Positions 8,517 to 18,949 of a stretch of 64,000 nucleotides of DNA are shown here, in pieces. A program made the position numbers and the translations under genes. Source of the stretch: Thalassospira povalilytica (GTDB lineage: Bacteria; Pseudomonadota; Alphaproteobacteria; Rhodospirillales; Thalassospiraceae); assembly GCF_002844235.1 (NCBI RefSeq), contig NZ_PGTS01000001.1, forward strand, positions 558,001 to 622,000, written 5' to 3'. Under the pieces are notes generated by a model. That model saw only the letters and a program-made list of their open reading frames with translations, had not been told where the DNA came from and ran no database searches. How positions within the stretch are numbered: position 1 is the stretch's first letter; each line of letters begins with the position of its first letter.

Positions 8517-8558
8517 TTTTTGCACAATGTGACAGCGATGTCGTTGCGCATTTTTGGC

Positions 8559-8588
8559 AAAGCCCTGCTGATTGGCAGGGCTTTTTTA
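8559..8588 (+). terminator. Rho-independent terminator after ytfE
   Basis: AGCCCTGC (8561-8568), a six-base loop, GCAGGGCT (8575-8582), then an uninterrupted T-run. A-residues precede the stem. Strong intrinsic terminator separating ytfE from the regulator genes. Confidence 0.9.
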
Positions 8589-8628
8589 CTGGATAGTGTA
8601 CCTGGTTTTATGGACCTGACCGACGTGT

Positions 8629-8642
8629 TTGACATGGAACAA
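8629..8642 (+). promoter_or_regulatory. Weak FNR/DNR-like site before the regulator pair
   Basis: TTGAC-ATGG-AACAA keeps TTG-N8-CAA but has an imperfect right half. TAGATT at 8665-8670 is at the class II -10 distance. This could be autoregulation or FNR control of the downstream DNR-like gene. The match is weaker than at the ubiT and ytfE sites. Confidence 0.4.
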
Positions 8643-8717
8643 TCCAACCCGCCCGGTTGAATGTTAGATTTCTTCCAATGCTTAACAAAAACCGCGTTTT
8701 TCCATGGAAACTTCACA

Positions 8718-9455
8718 ATGAGAGATATTGATCGAATCTCGGGTGTTCTCCAGTCTGGCCGCTATTTCAAAAACTGGCCGCAAGACGACATTCTGGAACT
8801 GGCATCATTATGCACGTGGGTCCGGTATGAATCCGATACGGTGATGATCCGTGCCGAAGACCCTGCTTCGGCCTTGTTTCTGATTGTGAATGGGCATGTT
8901 GAGCTGTCCTACACGAATGGAGATGGCAAGAACGGCGTTATTGATTTGTTGGGGGACGGCCAGCTTGTCGGCGAGTGTGCGCTGGCGCCGGAAGCTTGTT
9001 ACGCCGCTTCTATCAAAACGTTGGACGCGACGACCGCCATTCGAATTGACGGGGCTGCTTTTGCCAACTTTCTTTCCGCGCACTTTGAACGGGCATTAAC
9101 CATGATGTCGGTCGTAACAGAAAGACTATGTCAAATGCTGCGCCAGACCGAGGAACTGAAATGCCGGTCAGCGGCCCAACGTCTAGGGATCTATTTGCTT
9201 GCCAATGCCGTTCCTGTCGGGGATGCGTATGACACACCGCTTACCATGGAAAAGTCCGCGTTGGCCCGCAAGATTGGCATGACCAGCGAGACGTTCTCCC
9301 GGGCGCTTAAAAAGTTGTCGGAATATGGCGTGTCCCAGCATTCCAGCGGACACATCATCCGTATTGCAGATACCGAGATGCTGGCCGAGTGGTGTGGCCT
9401 TTCAAGCAGTGGAATCAGGGAGGAACAGTCGGATGGTTTCAAGGTCGCTGTCTAG
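8718..9455 (+). CDS. Crp/Fnr family transcription regulator (DNR/NnrR-like), first of two
   Basis: 245-residue cyclic-nucleotide-fold sensor with a C-terminal winged helix. The helix-turn-helix reads KSALARKIGMTSETFSRALK, the SETFSR recognition helix common to DNR-type denitrification regulators. It lacks the N-terminal cysteine set of oxygen-sensing FNR, so nitric oxide or another signal is more likely. I use ATG 8718; an earlier ATG at 8661 is close to the predicted promoter. The neighbouring nos operon and ytfE are its likely targets. Confidence 0.85.
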   Translation: MRDIDRISGVLQSGRYFKNWPQDDILELASLCTWVRYESDTVMIRAEDPASALFLIVNGHVELSYTNGDGKNGVIDLLGDGQLVGECALAPEACYAASIKTLDATTAIRIDGAAFANFLSAHFERALTMMSVVTERLCQMLRQTEELKCRSAAQRLGIYLLANAVPVGDAYDTPLTMEKSALARKIGMTSETFSRALKKLSEYGVSQHSSGHIIRIADTEMLAEWCGLSSSGIREEQSDGFKVAV

Positions 9456-10128
9456 CGCGGATCACGATGTGATCTCCCAGGTGCCACTGTTAGCCGCACT
9501 TGGGGAAGAGCGGCTAAAAACTCTGCTCGGAACATGCAAGGTCGAAAGCCTCGCCCGCGGGGAACATCTTTTCCGGGCGGGGGATGTGGCTGAGTATTTC
9601 TATATTCTGCTGTCCGGTCATTTGCGCCTTGTGAAAACATCCGCACAAGGGGATGAAACAATAATGCATTTCCTGACCGAGGCCGGGTCGTTTGCAGAGG
9701 CGGTTTCCTTTGCTGGTCGATCCTATCCGGTTGAATGTCAGGTTGTTGAGAATTGTGAAATCATTGCCATTCCGCGCATGGCCTATCTTGGCATTTTGAA
9801 AAGTGCGCCTAACGTTCTTGGTGATGTGTTGGCAAGCCTGTTACGTTGGGAACGGTTCTTTCTTGAGGAAATCTATAAACTGCGGCACACGCGTCCGATC
9901 CAACGGATTGCTGCGTTTTTGATCGATTTTGAAGACCGGAATGACGCAACCATTGACGGCACAAGTGGCAAGAACTTTCCTGAAAAGCGCCAGATCGCCA
10001 GCCGGATCGGCATTACACCAGAAACGTTTTCCCGGTCCTTGCGTAAACTCGAAGCATCTGGCGCCATATCGGCAGGTCCGAAACTGAAAATACTTGATCG
10101 TGCAGCACTTCTGGAACTGGCCCATTAG
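9433..10128 (+). CDS. Crp/Fnr family transcription regulator (DNR-like), second of two
   Basis: 231-residue regulator with the same architecture as the preceding gene: sensor beta-roll (GEHLFRAGDVAEYFYILLSGHLRLVK) then winged helix (RQIASRIGITPETFSRSLRK). The ATG at 9433 follows GGGAGGAAC and lies 23 bases inside the previous gene in another frame, so the two are translationally coupled. No FNR-type cysteine cluster is present. Probably another DNR/NnrR-type sensor of nitrogen oxides. The gene runs tail-to-tail with nosX. Confidence 0.87.
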   Translation: MVSRSLSSADHDVISQVPLLAALGEERLKTLLGTCKVESLARGEHLFRAGDVAEYFYILLSGHLRLVKTSAQGDETIMHFLTEAGSFAEAVSFAGRSYPVECQVVENCEIIAIPRMAYLGILKSAPNVLGDVLASLLRWERFFLEEIYKLRHTRPIQRIAAFLIDFEDRNDATIDGTSGKNFPEKRQIASRIGITPETFSRSLRKLEASGAISAGPKLKILDRAALLELAH

Positions 10129-10182
10129 GAAAGCGACACTCCAAACGCACGCCAGAAATACCGTTTGGTTACCGGGCCAAAG

Positions 10183-11121
10183 CTAGACCATTCTTGCGCT
10201 TGGGAACTGCGTGAGCAATTTGTCTGCTTCGCCTTTATTCATAAGGCAAATTGCCGTGCTTAATCCGTCTGCGGCGGCGGCGCTGGTTGCTGTGACACTT
10301 ACGGACGTCGTGCGTGCTTGCGCGGGCAGACCTGTGCGCGGATCAAGAATATGTCCAACAAGGCCCGCCTGATCAAAGAAGGTGCCATTCGGCAGTGATG
10401 TTGCCAAAGCGTTGTCACGCAACATCACCTTTTCTTTTCGAATTCCTAAACCGGTATCAATCGAAACAGGCCAGTCTTTCCCTTCCGGGTGACCGCCAAG
10501 TGCTGAGAATTCCCCGGTATTGATCAGCACATTATTCAATCCGTCATGTCGAAGCAGCTTGGCAATACGGTCTGCAACATAGCCTTGGGCAATTCCATTC
10601 AGGGTCATTGCCATATTCGGTCTTTTGAAGCTGACCCGATCCTGATTGATAGCAACCTTGTCCCAGCCTGTTCTCAAAAGCGTTTCACGGATCGACTCAT
10701 TCTCGGGGGCGCGGCCCTGTGAATGGCTTTGCGCATATAGTCGCCAAAGTGACTGAACCGTTGGATCAAAAAGCCCACCACTTGCCCGGTTTATAATCCC
10801 GCATAGTCCCAAACATTCCAAAAATTCGAACGGCGGTGCATCAATCACACCATCGCGGTTCAATTGTGCAAGCGTGGAATGCTCGCGATAAAGGCTGAAT
10901 ATATTTTCCAGTCGTTCGAGTTCGAGGGTTGCGCGCAACAGGATATTGTCAGCATTAGGATGCGACAGGCTGATCGAGGCCGCAGCCCCCATTGCAACGC
11001 CCTTCCATGTTCGGATTTGTTCCTGTGCCTTTAATGTAAACGGCACCGTCGCGAGTGTGCCTGCGGCGGCAAATATGGTCAGAAACCGACGTCGTGAAAA
11101 TTCGGGCATGGCGAACCTCAT
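10183..11121 (-). CDS. nosX: NosX/ApbE-type FAD:protein FMN transferase
   Basis: Periplasmic flavin transferase that covalently attaches FMN to the threonine of NosR. It has 312 residues and an N-terminal Tat signal (SRRRFLTIFAAAG). ApbE motifs are present: MGAAASI near the start, INTGEFSALGGHPEGKDW in the middle, HILDPRTGLPA and SVTATSAAAADGLSTA near the end. It is the last gene of the nos operon and overlaps nosL by four bases (ATGA). Confidence 0.92.
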   Translation of the reverse strand: MRFAMPEFSRRRFLTIFAAAGTLATVPFTLKAQEQIRTWKGVAMGAAASISLSHPNADNILLRATLELERLENIFSLYREHSTLAQLNRDGVIDAPPFEFLECLGLCGIINRASGGLFDPTVQSLWRLYAQSHSQGRAPENESIRETLLRTGWDKVAINQDRVSFKRPNMAMTLNGIAQGYVADRIAKLLRHDGLNNVLINTGEFSALGGHPEGKDWPVSIDTGLGIRKEKVMLRDNALATSLPNGTFFDQAGLVGHILDPRTGLPAQARTTSVSVTATSAAAADGLSTAICLMNKGEADKLLTQFPSARMV

Positions 11122-11711
11122 TTTTTGCGAAGTTTTTCAAGACGCGTGCGATAATCGTCGTCATCTGGAATGATCGCCGTTTCGAGTGGCTTGGCAGATG
11201 GCATGACCGTGGTGTTGTTTAGAACGAGCGCGTCATCAATGTCGTCAAGGCGCATTATCTGGCCACCATGGCGGGCGACAAATTTTCTGGCATCGTCCTG
11301 ATCGGAGAAGGGAACAAGTTCCGATGCCCCCATGCCACCGGTCATGGTAGAGGCGACGACATAATGCGCGCTGCTTGCCGGTATCCAGTTTTCTCGTCCA
11401 ACATTTTCCCAGTCTTGGGCCTTGGACATGTCGCTGACGTAGATGGCGCTGATTTTATAGTTTTGTTCGGGCATGCGTTCATAGGCGATGCCGTCGCGAA
11501 CCTGGCTGAAAAACAGAGGGTAGGGCAAGCCGTCAAGATGAATTTGTGCCTTGGGGCCAGCATGCTCAAGAATGTTCATCTGGCAGAAATGTCCGACAGC
11601 TTCTTCGGTCATGGCAACCGGAGGCGGCATGGTTTCTTCAGTTTGTTGCTGACATCCGGCAAGAAACATCAGGTTGATTACGATCAGAAGCAACGTTGGG
11701 GGGGATATCAT
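11118..11711 (-). CDS. nosL: NosL copper chaperone lipoprotein
   Basis: Outer-membrane-type lipoprotein that binds Cu(I) and helps assemble the NosZ copper centres; 197 residues. The lipobox LAGC follows a short hydrophobic signal beginning MISPPTLLLIV. The metal motif is FCQMNI (CXM). Start ATG 11711 overlaps the nosY stop (ATGA), which supports it over an upstream in-frame start. Confidence 0.92.
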   Translation of the reverse strand: MISPPTLLLIVINLMFLAGCQQQTEETMPPPVAMTEEAVGHFCQMNILEHAGPKAQIHLDGLPYPLFFSQVRDGIAYERMPEQNYKISAIYVSDMSKAQDWENVGRENWIPASSAHYVVASTMTGGMGASELVPFSDQDDARKFVARHGGQIMRLDDIDDALVLNNTTVMPSAKPLETAIIPDDDDYRTRLEKLRKK

Positions 11712-12529
11712 GGCGTGACCCTCCGGAAAGTCAGCCAGGCGAGGACTGTGGCAATCACCGGCCAAACCAGGATGGATATCAGGGCATGAACAGCGGGGAT
11801 GCTGTTGGCAGCCCCTGTCAATCCAGCTGCAGCCGCGGTCGCATCCGAAACGGCGAGGTTGTATATCCGAAATGCATCGGCGGGATTGCCAAGCAACAGC
11901 CAGGGAAAATAGTGCGTAGTGAAGGTGCCGCCATCATCGGCGACGATGGCCGCCAACAGGCCAAGGTCATATAAAACAATCAGAACTAGCCAGAGCCCGA
12001 TCACCAATCCCGCTGCTGCGCCGGGTCTGCGTGCAAATGATGATATGCCATAACCGATCCCAAGGAATGTTGCGCCAAGAAGAAGTGACGACCAGAACAG
12101 TCGGAACAGTGCGGGGATACCGACAAGTGCATTGGGGTCGGTTGCAATGGCAGCGACGGCGGCAATTCCATACCCCGCCAAGACGGCGATAGTCAGGATC
12201 GATAGATGGGCCAGGAACTTCCCGAAAACCAGTTCCCCACGGGCCACGGGATAGGTCAGAACAAGGGACAAGGTGCCACGTTCTATCTCGCCAGCGATTG
12301 CATCAAATGACATCAAAAGTGCAACCAACGGCACAAGGTATACCGCAAGGGATGTCAGGCTTGCGACAGTGATTGACAGTTTATCTGCACCAACCGTACC
12401 GGTCGGAGCGCTGCCTGCTGCCGATAATACAAGCGCAAACAACACCATCATCCCGACGGAGATCGCAATCCAGCGGTTACGAAGGGCAATGATGAATTCG
12501 CTATGGGCTGTCGCCAGAACCTTGTTCAT
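11708..12529 (-). CDS. nosY: NosY ABC-2 type permease
   Basis: Membrane subunit of the NosDFY system needed for copper-site maturation of nitrous oxide reductase. It has 273 residues and about six membrane segments, with the conserved GEIERGTLSLVLTYPVAR stretch of this permease family. It overlaps both nosF and nosL by ATGA junctions, so stoichiometric translation is expected. Confidence 0.94.
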   Translation of the reverse strand: MNKVLATAHSEFIIALRNRWIAISVGMMVLFALVLSAAGSAPTGTVGADKLSITVASLTSLAVYLVPLVALLMSFDAIAGEIERGTLSLVLTYPVARGELVFGKFLAHLSILTIAVLAGYGIAAVAAIATDPNALVGIPALFRLFWSSLLLGATFLGIGYGISSFARRPGAAAGLVIGLWLVLIVLYDLGLLAAIVADDGGTFTTHYFPWLLLGNPADAFRIYNLAVSDATAAAAGLTGAANSIPAVHALISILVWPVIATVLAWLTFRRVTP

Positions 12530-13416
12530 GCGTTCCCCCGTTTACTGAAATGGCTATAGATATCTTCCAGGCTGGGCGGAATGACGTCGACATCATCGAC
12601 CAACGGCCCCAGTGCCGAGATATCGCCAAGACGCGCGAGTTTTTCCTGCGAACTGCACACCAGATCGACCATCACCCCGTTGCTGCGTTCCCCGGAAAGC
12701 TTTTGGGCAACCTCGTCCGCCTTGCCGCGCTGTGCGGAAACCTGAAGGCGGATCGGCAGTGAGGCCCTTTGACGCAGGTTTGCCAGGGTATCGTTTGCCA
12801 CCATTACGCCGGACGAAAGAATGACGATCCGGTCGGTTCTGGCCTCAACCTCGGTAAGGGCATGCGACGACAGAAGAATGGCAGTTCCTTGCGCGGCCAG
12901 TTCATCAAGAATGACATAGAATTCGCGCCGGGATACCGGGTCCAGTCCGCTGGTGGGTTCATCAAGGATAAGGAGTTTTGGTTCACCAATGAGCGCCTGA
13001 GCCATGCCGACTCGTTGGCGCATCCCCTTGGAGTAGGTTCCAATCCGACGGTTTGCAGCCGCCCCCAATCCGACCCGCTCGAGAAGTGATATCGCCTTTC
13101 GCGGATCCTCATCGCGAAGTCGAAGATAGTATCGGAGCTGTTCTTTTCCGGTCAGTGATGGGTGAAAGGACGCGTTTTCGGCGAGATAGGCCGTTTGGGT
13201 GCGAGCCCGGTAACTGCCAGGCGCAAGGCCATGCACGGAAACCGTCCCGCCGTCGGCGGTGATGAGGCCAAGGATGATTTTCATCAATGTTGATTTGCCA
13301 GCGCCATTATGGCCGAGCAAGGCGACACGTTCACCTGCGGCAACATCAAAGCCAACCGCATCAAGAACGGTATGATCATCATAGCGTTTAGTGACTTGCG
13401 AGAGGGTCAGACACAT
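12526..13416 (-). CDS. nosF: NosF ABC ATPase
   Basis: Cytoplasmic ATPase of NosDFY, 296 residues. Walker A is GHNGAGKST, the signature is TYSKGMRQR in place of LSGGQ (usual in this family), Walker B is LLILDEPTSGLD and the switch is SSHAL. I choose ATG 13416 because AAAGGA precedes it and the protein then starts MCLTLSQVTKRYDD, as family members do. The first bases overlap the 3' end of nosD by 29. Confidence 0.94.
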   Translation of the reverse strand: MCLTLSQVTKRYDDHTVLDAVGFDVAAGERVALLGHNGAGKSTLMKIILGLITADGGTVSVHGLAPGSYRARTQTAYLAENASFHPSLTGKEQLRYYLRLRDEDPRKAISLLERVGLGAAANRRIGTYSKGMRQRVGMAQALIGEPKLLILDEPTSGLDPVSRREFYVILDELAAQGTAILLSSHALTEVEARTDRIVILSSGVMVANDTLANLRQRASLPIRLQVSAQRGKADEVAQKLSGERSNGVMVDLVCSSQEKLARLGDISALGPLVDDVDVIPPSLEDIYSHFSKRGNA

Positions 13417-14728
13417 TTTCAGTCCTTTCACGCAACCAGACAGGATTGGCGCGAGCAGCCAGTTCAAGAGAAGTGATTTCTTCGGGAACCCGAATTTCGA
13501 TCGGTTTCATGAGCGGGAAGCTGTCGACGACCCCACCCGGCAACGTGGCGGGGAAGTGTGCCTGGCTCCAGCGGATCAACTGAACAGCGGGTGACCCCAA
13601 AAGCATTCCGGCTGCTGGTTGTGACCAAAGAATATGGTCCATAAGGTCGTTTGGTCGGAACCGGCTGTCGGCAATACCATTGCGATCAAGATCGAACACC
13701 GGATGATCCGACCAGAAATTTCCCCGGCCATCGAAGCTCCATTCCACATCACGGGTGCCGACATATTTGACCTGGGTCTGGTTGGCGATAAATGCGTTTC
13801 CAACCATGGCATTTCTTTCGGAGCCGGCAGTGAAATGAATACCGATCCCACATCCTTCAAACCGGTTATCCCCGATCAGATTGCGATGGGCGTTGTAGAT
13901 AAAAAGGCATTTGCCACCGGTTCCACGAACCAGATTTCCGACCAGATCAGACTTGTTGGTATAGTTGAGCATCAAACCCTGATCGCGGTCGGCAAGTGAC
14001 ATATTGTCGCGCACGGTAATCCGGTCGGAATACATCAAGGCAAACCCAAGGTGATTTCCGACCGAAATGTTTGCCGAAATTTCGGAGTCATGGGCGTACA
14101 TGTAATGCACGGCAAATCTCAGATCGCGCATCAGGTTGCCGCGGAATATCCCGCGTTTGGAAGTATTGACAAAAATGCCGTCGCGACCGAGCCGGATGTC
14201 ATTCCGTTCAACCAGTGTGCCGGGTGCGTTCCAGACATATATGCCGTTGCCACGTGAATTCATTCGATGATCACGCCGACCGACAATTGTATTGGCGAGA
14301 ACGGTAACGTTCTTCGCACCGTGAATATCAATGCCGTAAAGATTGCCAAGAATATGATTATTCTCGATCAGGACACGGGCGGCGGTGCGGTGCAGTTGAA
14401 TGCCCGAATCAATCGTTTCGTGTGACGATCCCGATCCGGTAATTTTCAAGCCGCGGATGGCAATATCCGTTCCGGTTACTGTAATAACGCTTCCGGTTTT
14501 GTTGCCATAGACGTTTGCCTTTCCCTGACCATCAATTGTTATGGGTTTATCGAGTGTGATCGGTCCCTGATGTGGGCCCGGGTCGAGCAACAGCACATCG
14601 CCGGGGGAAGCCCCGGCGATGGCCGCAAACAGCGCCCCGTCAATCGACGGCACAGATTGACTTGCTGCGAAAACCTGCAGCGGCATTGCAATCAGACCCA
14701 GAAACATCATGACGGGGCGCAACATCAT
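13388..14728 (-). CDS. nosD: NosD periplasmic beta-helix protein
   Basis: Periplasmic right-handed beta-helix (CASH domain) protein of the NosDFY copper-site assembly machine, 446 residues. A Sec signal ending near QVFAAS is visible. Repeats such as NNHILGNLYGIDIHGAKN and NDIRLGRDGIFVNTSKRG form the solenoid. The gene starts three bases after the nosZ stop. Confidence 0.94.
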   Translation of the reverse strand: MMLRPVMMFLGLIAMPLQVFAASQSVPSIDGALFAAIAGASPGDVLLLDPGPHQGPITLDKPITIDGQGKANVYGNKTGSVITVTGTDIAIRGLKITGSGSSHETIDSGIQLHRTAARVLIENNHILGNLYGIDIHGAKNVTVLANTIVGRRDHRMNSRGNGIYVWNAPGTLVERNDIRLGRDGIFVNTSKRGIFRGNLMRDLRFAVHYMYAHDSEISANISVGNHLGFALMYSDRITVRDNMSLADRDQGLMLNYTNKSDLVGNLVRGTGGKCLFIYNAHRNLIGDNRFEGCGIGIHFTAGSERNAMVGNAFIANQTQVKYVGTRDVEWSFDGRGNFWSDHPVFDLDRNGIADSRFRPNDLMDHILWSQPAAGMLLGSPAVQLIRWSQAHFPATLPGGVVDSFPLMKPIEIRVPEEITSLELAARANPVWLRERTENVSDPLASH

Positions 14729-14731
14729 AGG

Positions 14732-16681
14732 TTAGCTCCGTGGTTCAACGAACATACGGCCGCGCATTTCCATGTGCAGGGCATGGCAGAACCACTGGCA
14801 GTAGTACCAGTAGACACCGGGTTTGGAGGCGACAAAGGTTGCCGACGCGGTTGCCTGCGGGCCTACTTCGAATGCCACACCATGATCACCCATGGTGAAG
14901 CCGTGGGTCAGGTCATCGATGTCGTCCATGTTGGTGATGATGACGGTGACTTCATCCCCTTCCTTGACCTTGAAGGATTCAAGACTAAAGGTTGGGGCGG
15001 AAGAACTCATATAGACACGGACTTTGTTGCCATCCCGGACAACGGTTTCAGCCCAGTCGTCAATGTCGACGCCATCGGCCTCTGCCTGTTCGCGGGTTTT
15101 GGCCCACATCGGGTCCTGACGGTTCCAGACACTCAACGGATTGACCACGGAACGGTGAACAATGATTGAGTCATGAGGCTCGGCAAATGTCGGACCATCA
15201 TGCATCAGGACAAGGTCGTCGCCCTGCATCGAAAACAGTTGTTCATTCTCGGGCTTGAGCGGGCCGACATTGAGGAAGCGGTCCTTGGAGAATTTGTTCA
15301 TTGAAATGAACCATTTCCCGTCGGCTTCCAGTGTTTCCCCCATCGAGGTGGAGTTGTGCCCCGGTTGATAGTGGACATCGACCTTTTTGATGATCGGATC
15401 GACATTTTCACCAGCATAGGCGCGCACGGCTTTCTCGATGTTCCATTTGACCACCTGACTGTCGAGGAACAGGGTGGTCAGGGCGTTGCCCTTGCCGTCA
15501 AACGCGGTATGTAGCGGACCAAGCCCAAGTTCCGGTTCGGCAACAACGGCTGAACGCGGTTCTGCGCCGTTGTAGAACACGTCATCCAGCTTGGTGACAT
15601 CAATCACCGATACAGTCGGCGACAGTTTGCCAGCGATGCAAAGGTGTTTCTTGTCCGGTGCCATGTTGCAGCCATGTGGGCTGTTGGGGATTGGGATGTA
15701 ACGGGTGTAGTTCTTGTTCTTGCCTTTCCGACCGTCGATGACCTTGACGCCATTGAGCTCGATGTAATCACCCGCAGCGATGCCTTTTTCGATTTCCTTG
15801 ATGTTAAAGACAACAACGTGATCAAGCTCGGATGCGGTCATTTCCGCAAGGTTCATCCCCATTTCCGAGTTGTAGCTGGTCGAGAAGGCGTATTTTCCTT
15901 CATAGTCGGCATCAGTGTTATCTAGGTTACCCGATACCATGACCTGCCAGGCGACCTGCATCTCATCTGCGTCGATTGCAGTGTAGAAGTTTACGTATTG
16001 CGACGGATCATCGAGCACCTTGCCGTCATTGACCATTGGGGTTTCGTCTTCGCCATTGGCAAAGACGTAGTTGGTCCGCGGCCATTTTTGTGGACGCAGG
16101 CCGTGAATGGCCTTGGCGTTCGGGATTTCAAGGATCTTGTCCGCCTTCATAACATCACAACGGACGCGGGCGACGCGCGTATTCGCCTTGTCATTCATGA
16201 ACAGGAAACGGCCGTCATATTTGCCGTCGGTGAAGGACATATGAACGTGGTGCAAGTCGCCGTTATCATGGATCTTCTTGCCGTTGGCAGCGAGAAACTC
16301 CTTGGTTTTGGGCAGCATGTTTTCGGTAAGAACATTCAGGCTTTCATTGGTTTGTCCCCAACCGGTTGCCGAACAGCGGTTGAAAACAGGGACACGCATC
16401 AGCTCGCGCATGGACGGGATACCCAGAATGCGCATTTCGCCCGTCTGACCTGATGACCAGAAACCGTAATATTCATCAAGCTGACCGGGGGCGAGGCTTG
16501 CCTCAGTTCCGGTTGACGCTTGCGCACTGCCAAGCGAAAGGGCTGTTGCAGCGCCGGTTGCGCCACCGACTGCTGCGATGCGCGCGGCACCTGCCGCACC
16601 GGCAAAGGCAGCACCACCGGCAGCAACGCCGAATAGATCACGTCGGGTGATTCCGGGTTTGGATGTTTTGTCAGACATCAT
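14732..16681 (-). CDS. nosZ: Nitrous-oxide reductase NosZ, clade I (Tat-exported)
   Basis: Periplasmic copper enzyme reducing N2O to N2; 649 residues. The Tat signal ([12 protein letters not shown]) places it in clade I. The beta-propeller contains CuZ histidines (for example LHHVHM, SPHGC and YQPGHN). The C-terminal cupredoxin domain has the CuA set DLTHGF and [12 protein letters not shown]. The start is ATG 16681, sharing bases with the nosR stop (ATGA) after AAGGAG; frames reaching further upstream are nosR coding sequence read in another frame. Confidence 0.98.
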   Translation of the reverse strand: MMSDKTSKPGITRRDLFGVAAGGAAFAGAAGAARIAAVGGATGAATALSLGSAQASTGTEASLAPGQLDEYYGFWSSGQTGEMRILGIPSMRELMRVPVFNRCSATGWGQTNESLNVLTENMLPKTKEFLAANGKKIHDNGDLHHVHMSFTDGKYDGRFLFMNDKANTRVARVRCDVMKADKILEIPNAKAIHGLRPQKWPRTNYVFANGEDETPMVNDGKVLDDPSQYVNFYTAIDADEMQVAWQVMVSGNLDNTDADYEGKYAFSTSYNSEMGMNLAEMTASELDHVVVFNIKEIEKGIAAGDYIELNGVKVIDGRKGKNKNYTRYIPIPNSPHGCNMAPDKKHLCIAGKLSPTVSVIDVTKLDDVFYNGAEPRSAVVAEPELGLGPLHTAFDGKGNALTTLFLDSQVVKWNIEKAVRAYAGENVDPIIKKVDVHYQPGHNSTSMGETLEADGKWFISMNKFSKDRFLNVGPLKPENEQLFSMQGDDLVLMHDGPTFAEPHDSIIVHRSVVNPLSVWNRQDPMWAKTREQAEADGVDIDDWAETVVRDGNKVRVYMSSSAPTFSLESFKVKEGDEVTVIITNMDDIDDLTHGFTMGDHGVAFEVGPQATASATFVASKPGVYWYYCQWFCHALHMEMRGRMFVEPRS

Positions 16682-18945
16682 GACTTCTCCTTGAGATTTT
16701 GCTTGGTCGTCCGGGTCCGGTTCAGTGCTTTTTGCGCACCTTCCGTGCTCGCCAAGAGGCTTTCCTGCCGCTTGAGTTTCTTGATCACGACCGGACAGAT
16801 TTTTTCGCTTTGATACAGCACCTGACAGTGAAGGCAGTTGTGGCACTCGTTGGGGTTGATTTCTCCTGTGGGGTGAATGGCTTGAACCATGCATTCATGT
16901 GCGCAGTTCTGGCAGGGACTGCCGCATTCCTTGTAGCGTTTGAGCCAGTCAAACATGCGCATACGCGCTGGAATAGCGAGGGCCGCCCCCAAAGGGCACA
17001 GATACCGGCAATAGAACCGTTCGACGAAAAGCCCGGCGCCAAGAAGGACAAGGGCATAAAGAACAAACGGCCATGCTCGATCAAATTTGAGGATGATGGC
17101 AGTCTTGAAAGGTTCTACCTCGGCCAGTTTTTCCGCCTGATCAATGGAGGCCAGCATGGTACCGAAGAGGCCAAGGAAGATGATGTATTTCACCGCCCAC
17201 AACCGTTCATGCAATCCCCAGGGAAGCGTCCACTGCGGGACGTGGAAAAATTTGGCGATCCGGTTGGTCAGTTCCTGAAGAGCACCGAACGGGCACAGCC
17301 AGCCGCAATAGGCACCACGTCCCCAGAAGATCAATGCCGCAGCGACTGAGAACCACAAGATAAAGGTCAGTGGATCAAGCAGGAATGCTTCCCAGGTAAA
17401 GCCGGTCACAAGCGAGTTGGTCAGCGCCATGAGGTTGACGACGGAAAGCTGTGCATTAGCGTACCAGCCAAGGAACACCAGCGTGACCGTCAGGAACGAA
17501 ATTCGGAACCAGAAGGTGAATCTGGCAGAACGTGTCAGGAAGCCCTGGAAGAAGAACGCTGCGGTCAGAACAAGCAACATGATGCTGAGCACAACAATTT
17601 CGACCGTTTTGTCACGCCAAATCCGTTGCCAAAGGGCTGTTTTGGCTGCTTGCTCGTCCGTGGCGAAACTAGCCTTGGTTGCGTTATCTGCCTCCGGCGT
17701 TGGCGGAACTACTTTGGTCAGGTAGTTGGCTGGCGGCTGCCAGCCGATGTCAAAGGTGGTGTAGAGACGTTCAATCGCACCGACATCGCGATGGACAAGA
17801 AGTTCCAGACGCCAGGGCTGGGTCGGGTCAAAGTTGCTGCTTGCCGGGATCTTGAACAGATCCATCTCTTTGAATTCCGGTGCGCCATCGGCCATGATGT
17901 CTCCAACACGGCGATGGTTGCGATCCCGGAAACGTACCGACATATCGCCCTGGATAAGCTGGATGCGGTCAAATAAGCCGCCGCGCACATATCCCGACCC
18001 CTTGAAGGAATACTGTCCGCGCGCGGTGACAAGAATGGCTTCTTCTCCGTCTTTGAGCCATGCCTTCAGGTTGTTGTAGCCGCGCTCGCCAAGTGCCGCC
18101 CTGCCGATGGCTGGGATACTGACGAGCGAGACATACATGTCGATGAAGGTTTCTTCAGCAGGGGCTTCGATCGGACGCTCAAGTGCTCTTGGATCGTCCA
18201 TCGCGGCAAAGGCGTCATTGACCTGACCGACATCAAGTGACATGCGACGAACAGTCCCGTCACCAACCAGTGTGAACCAGTCTTCCGGGGCGGTTGCATC
18301 TGTGTTGATTTTAAGTTGTTGCGTGTTCGACGGTTCGGGTGCACTCAATCCACCCAGTTTGAGCATGCGTGCAACCTTGATGCCCGAACGCAGGATCGAG
18401 TCATCAATGACCATAATGGTGACCGTTGCACCGGAAATAATATTCAGCTCATGGTCTGCATCTTTTGTTGCGGCAACCAGGTCAAAGCCGACATATCCCT
18501 CGGTGAGTGACGCGATCCGCTCTTCTGGAATGCCAATAAGAACAATCGGTTCGGAATGCTTTACTAGTTTGACACCGATGATCCGGGCCTTTGAGTCAAC
18601 AGCAACCATCACATGGATTGGTTTGCCGGAATAGCCGGTGGTGCCAACAAAATCAGAGGTAATAAAGGCCCAGCCGATTTGGTCGCCGTTCTTGAGAACC
18701 GGTGCTACCGGCGTGTCTTTTTGAATCGGGCCATAACCATCAGCACCCTTGACCAGGGATGCCGCGGGAACCTTATCAAGAAACTGTGCCAGAACAGGTT
18801 TGGTTTGCGCAGTTGCCGGGGATGCACACAGCACAACAGAAAGAAGGCAAACAACAGCAACAACCAGAAGCCAATGCAGGGGCGTCATCGCGCGCGGGGC
18901 GTGGTGTCTGGTCTGAGGATGAAGCGGGACACATGGGGTGTTCAT
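16678..18945 (-). CDS. nosR: NosR flavo-iron-sulfur membrane protein
   Basis: Membrane protein that delivers quinol electrons to NosZ and is needed for nos expression. It has 755 residues from ATG 18945. After a signal segment comes a periplasmic FMN-binding domain with SGATVT, the threonine that NosX flavinylates. Several membrane helices follow, carrying the CGWLCPFG and CRYLCPLG motifs, and the protein ends in a cytoplasmic 2x[4Fe-4S] domain ([12 protein letters not shown] and CHNCLHCQ). It starts four bases after the stop of the upstream small gene. An alternative ATG lies 18 codons downstream. Confidence 0.95.
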   Translation of the reverse strand: MNTPCVPLHPQTRHHAPRAMTPLHWLLVVAVVCLLSVVLCASPATAQTKPVLAQFLDKVPAASLVKGADGYGPIQKDTPVAPVLKNGDQIGWAFITSDFVGTTGYSGKPIHVMVAVDSKARIIGVKLVKHSEPIVLIGIPEERIASLTEGYVGFDLVAATKDADHELNIISGATVTIMVIDDSILRSGIKVARMLKLGGLSAPEPSNTQQLKINTDATAPEDWFTLVGDGTVRRMSLDVGQVNDAFAAMDDPRALERPIEAPAEETFIDMYVSLVSIPAIGRAALGERGYNNLKAWLKDGEEAILVTARGQYSFKGSGYVRGGLFDRIQLIQGDMSVRFRDRNHRRVGDIMADGAPEFKEMDLFKIPASSNFDPTQPWRLELLVHRDVGAIERLYTTFDIGWQPPANYLTKVVPPTPEADNATKASFATDEQAAKTALWQRIWRDKTVEIVVLSIMLLVLTAAFFFQGFLTRSARFTFWFRISFLTVTLVFLGWYANAQLSVVNLMALTNSLVTGFTWEAFLLDPLTFILWFSVAAALIFWGRGAYCGWLCPFGALQELTNRIAKFFHVPQWTLPWGLHERLWAVKYIIFLGLFGTMLASIDQAEKLAEVEPFKTAIILKFDRAWPFVLYALVLLGAGLFVERFYCRYLCPLGAALAIPARMRMFDWLKRYKECGSPCQNCAHECMVQAIHPTGEINPNECHNCLHCQVLYQSEKICPVVIKKLKRQESLLASTEGAQKALNRTRTTKQNLKEKS

Positions 18946-18949
18946 GAAT

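Noticed and set aside
10143-10170. CCAAACG and CGTTTGG repeat between the second regulator and nosX
   Set aside because: Seven-base arms with a 14-base loop and no T-run are too weak to call a terminator, though the convergent position is suitable.
14570-16650. Plus-strand frames of 150-200 residues opposite nosZ and nosR
   Set aside because: They lie opposite strongly recognised nos genes and lack any recognisable domain.
16682-16894. Upstream in-frame extension of nosZ by 71 residues
   Set aside because: It is the nosR C-terminal coding region in another frame; the Tat signal begins right after ATG 16681.
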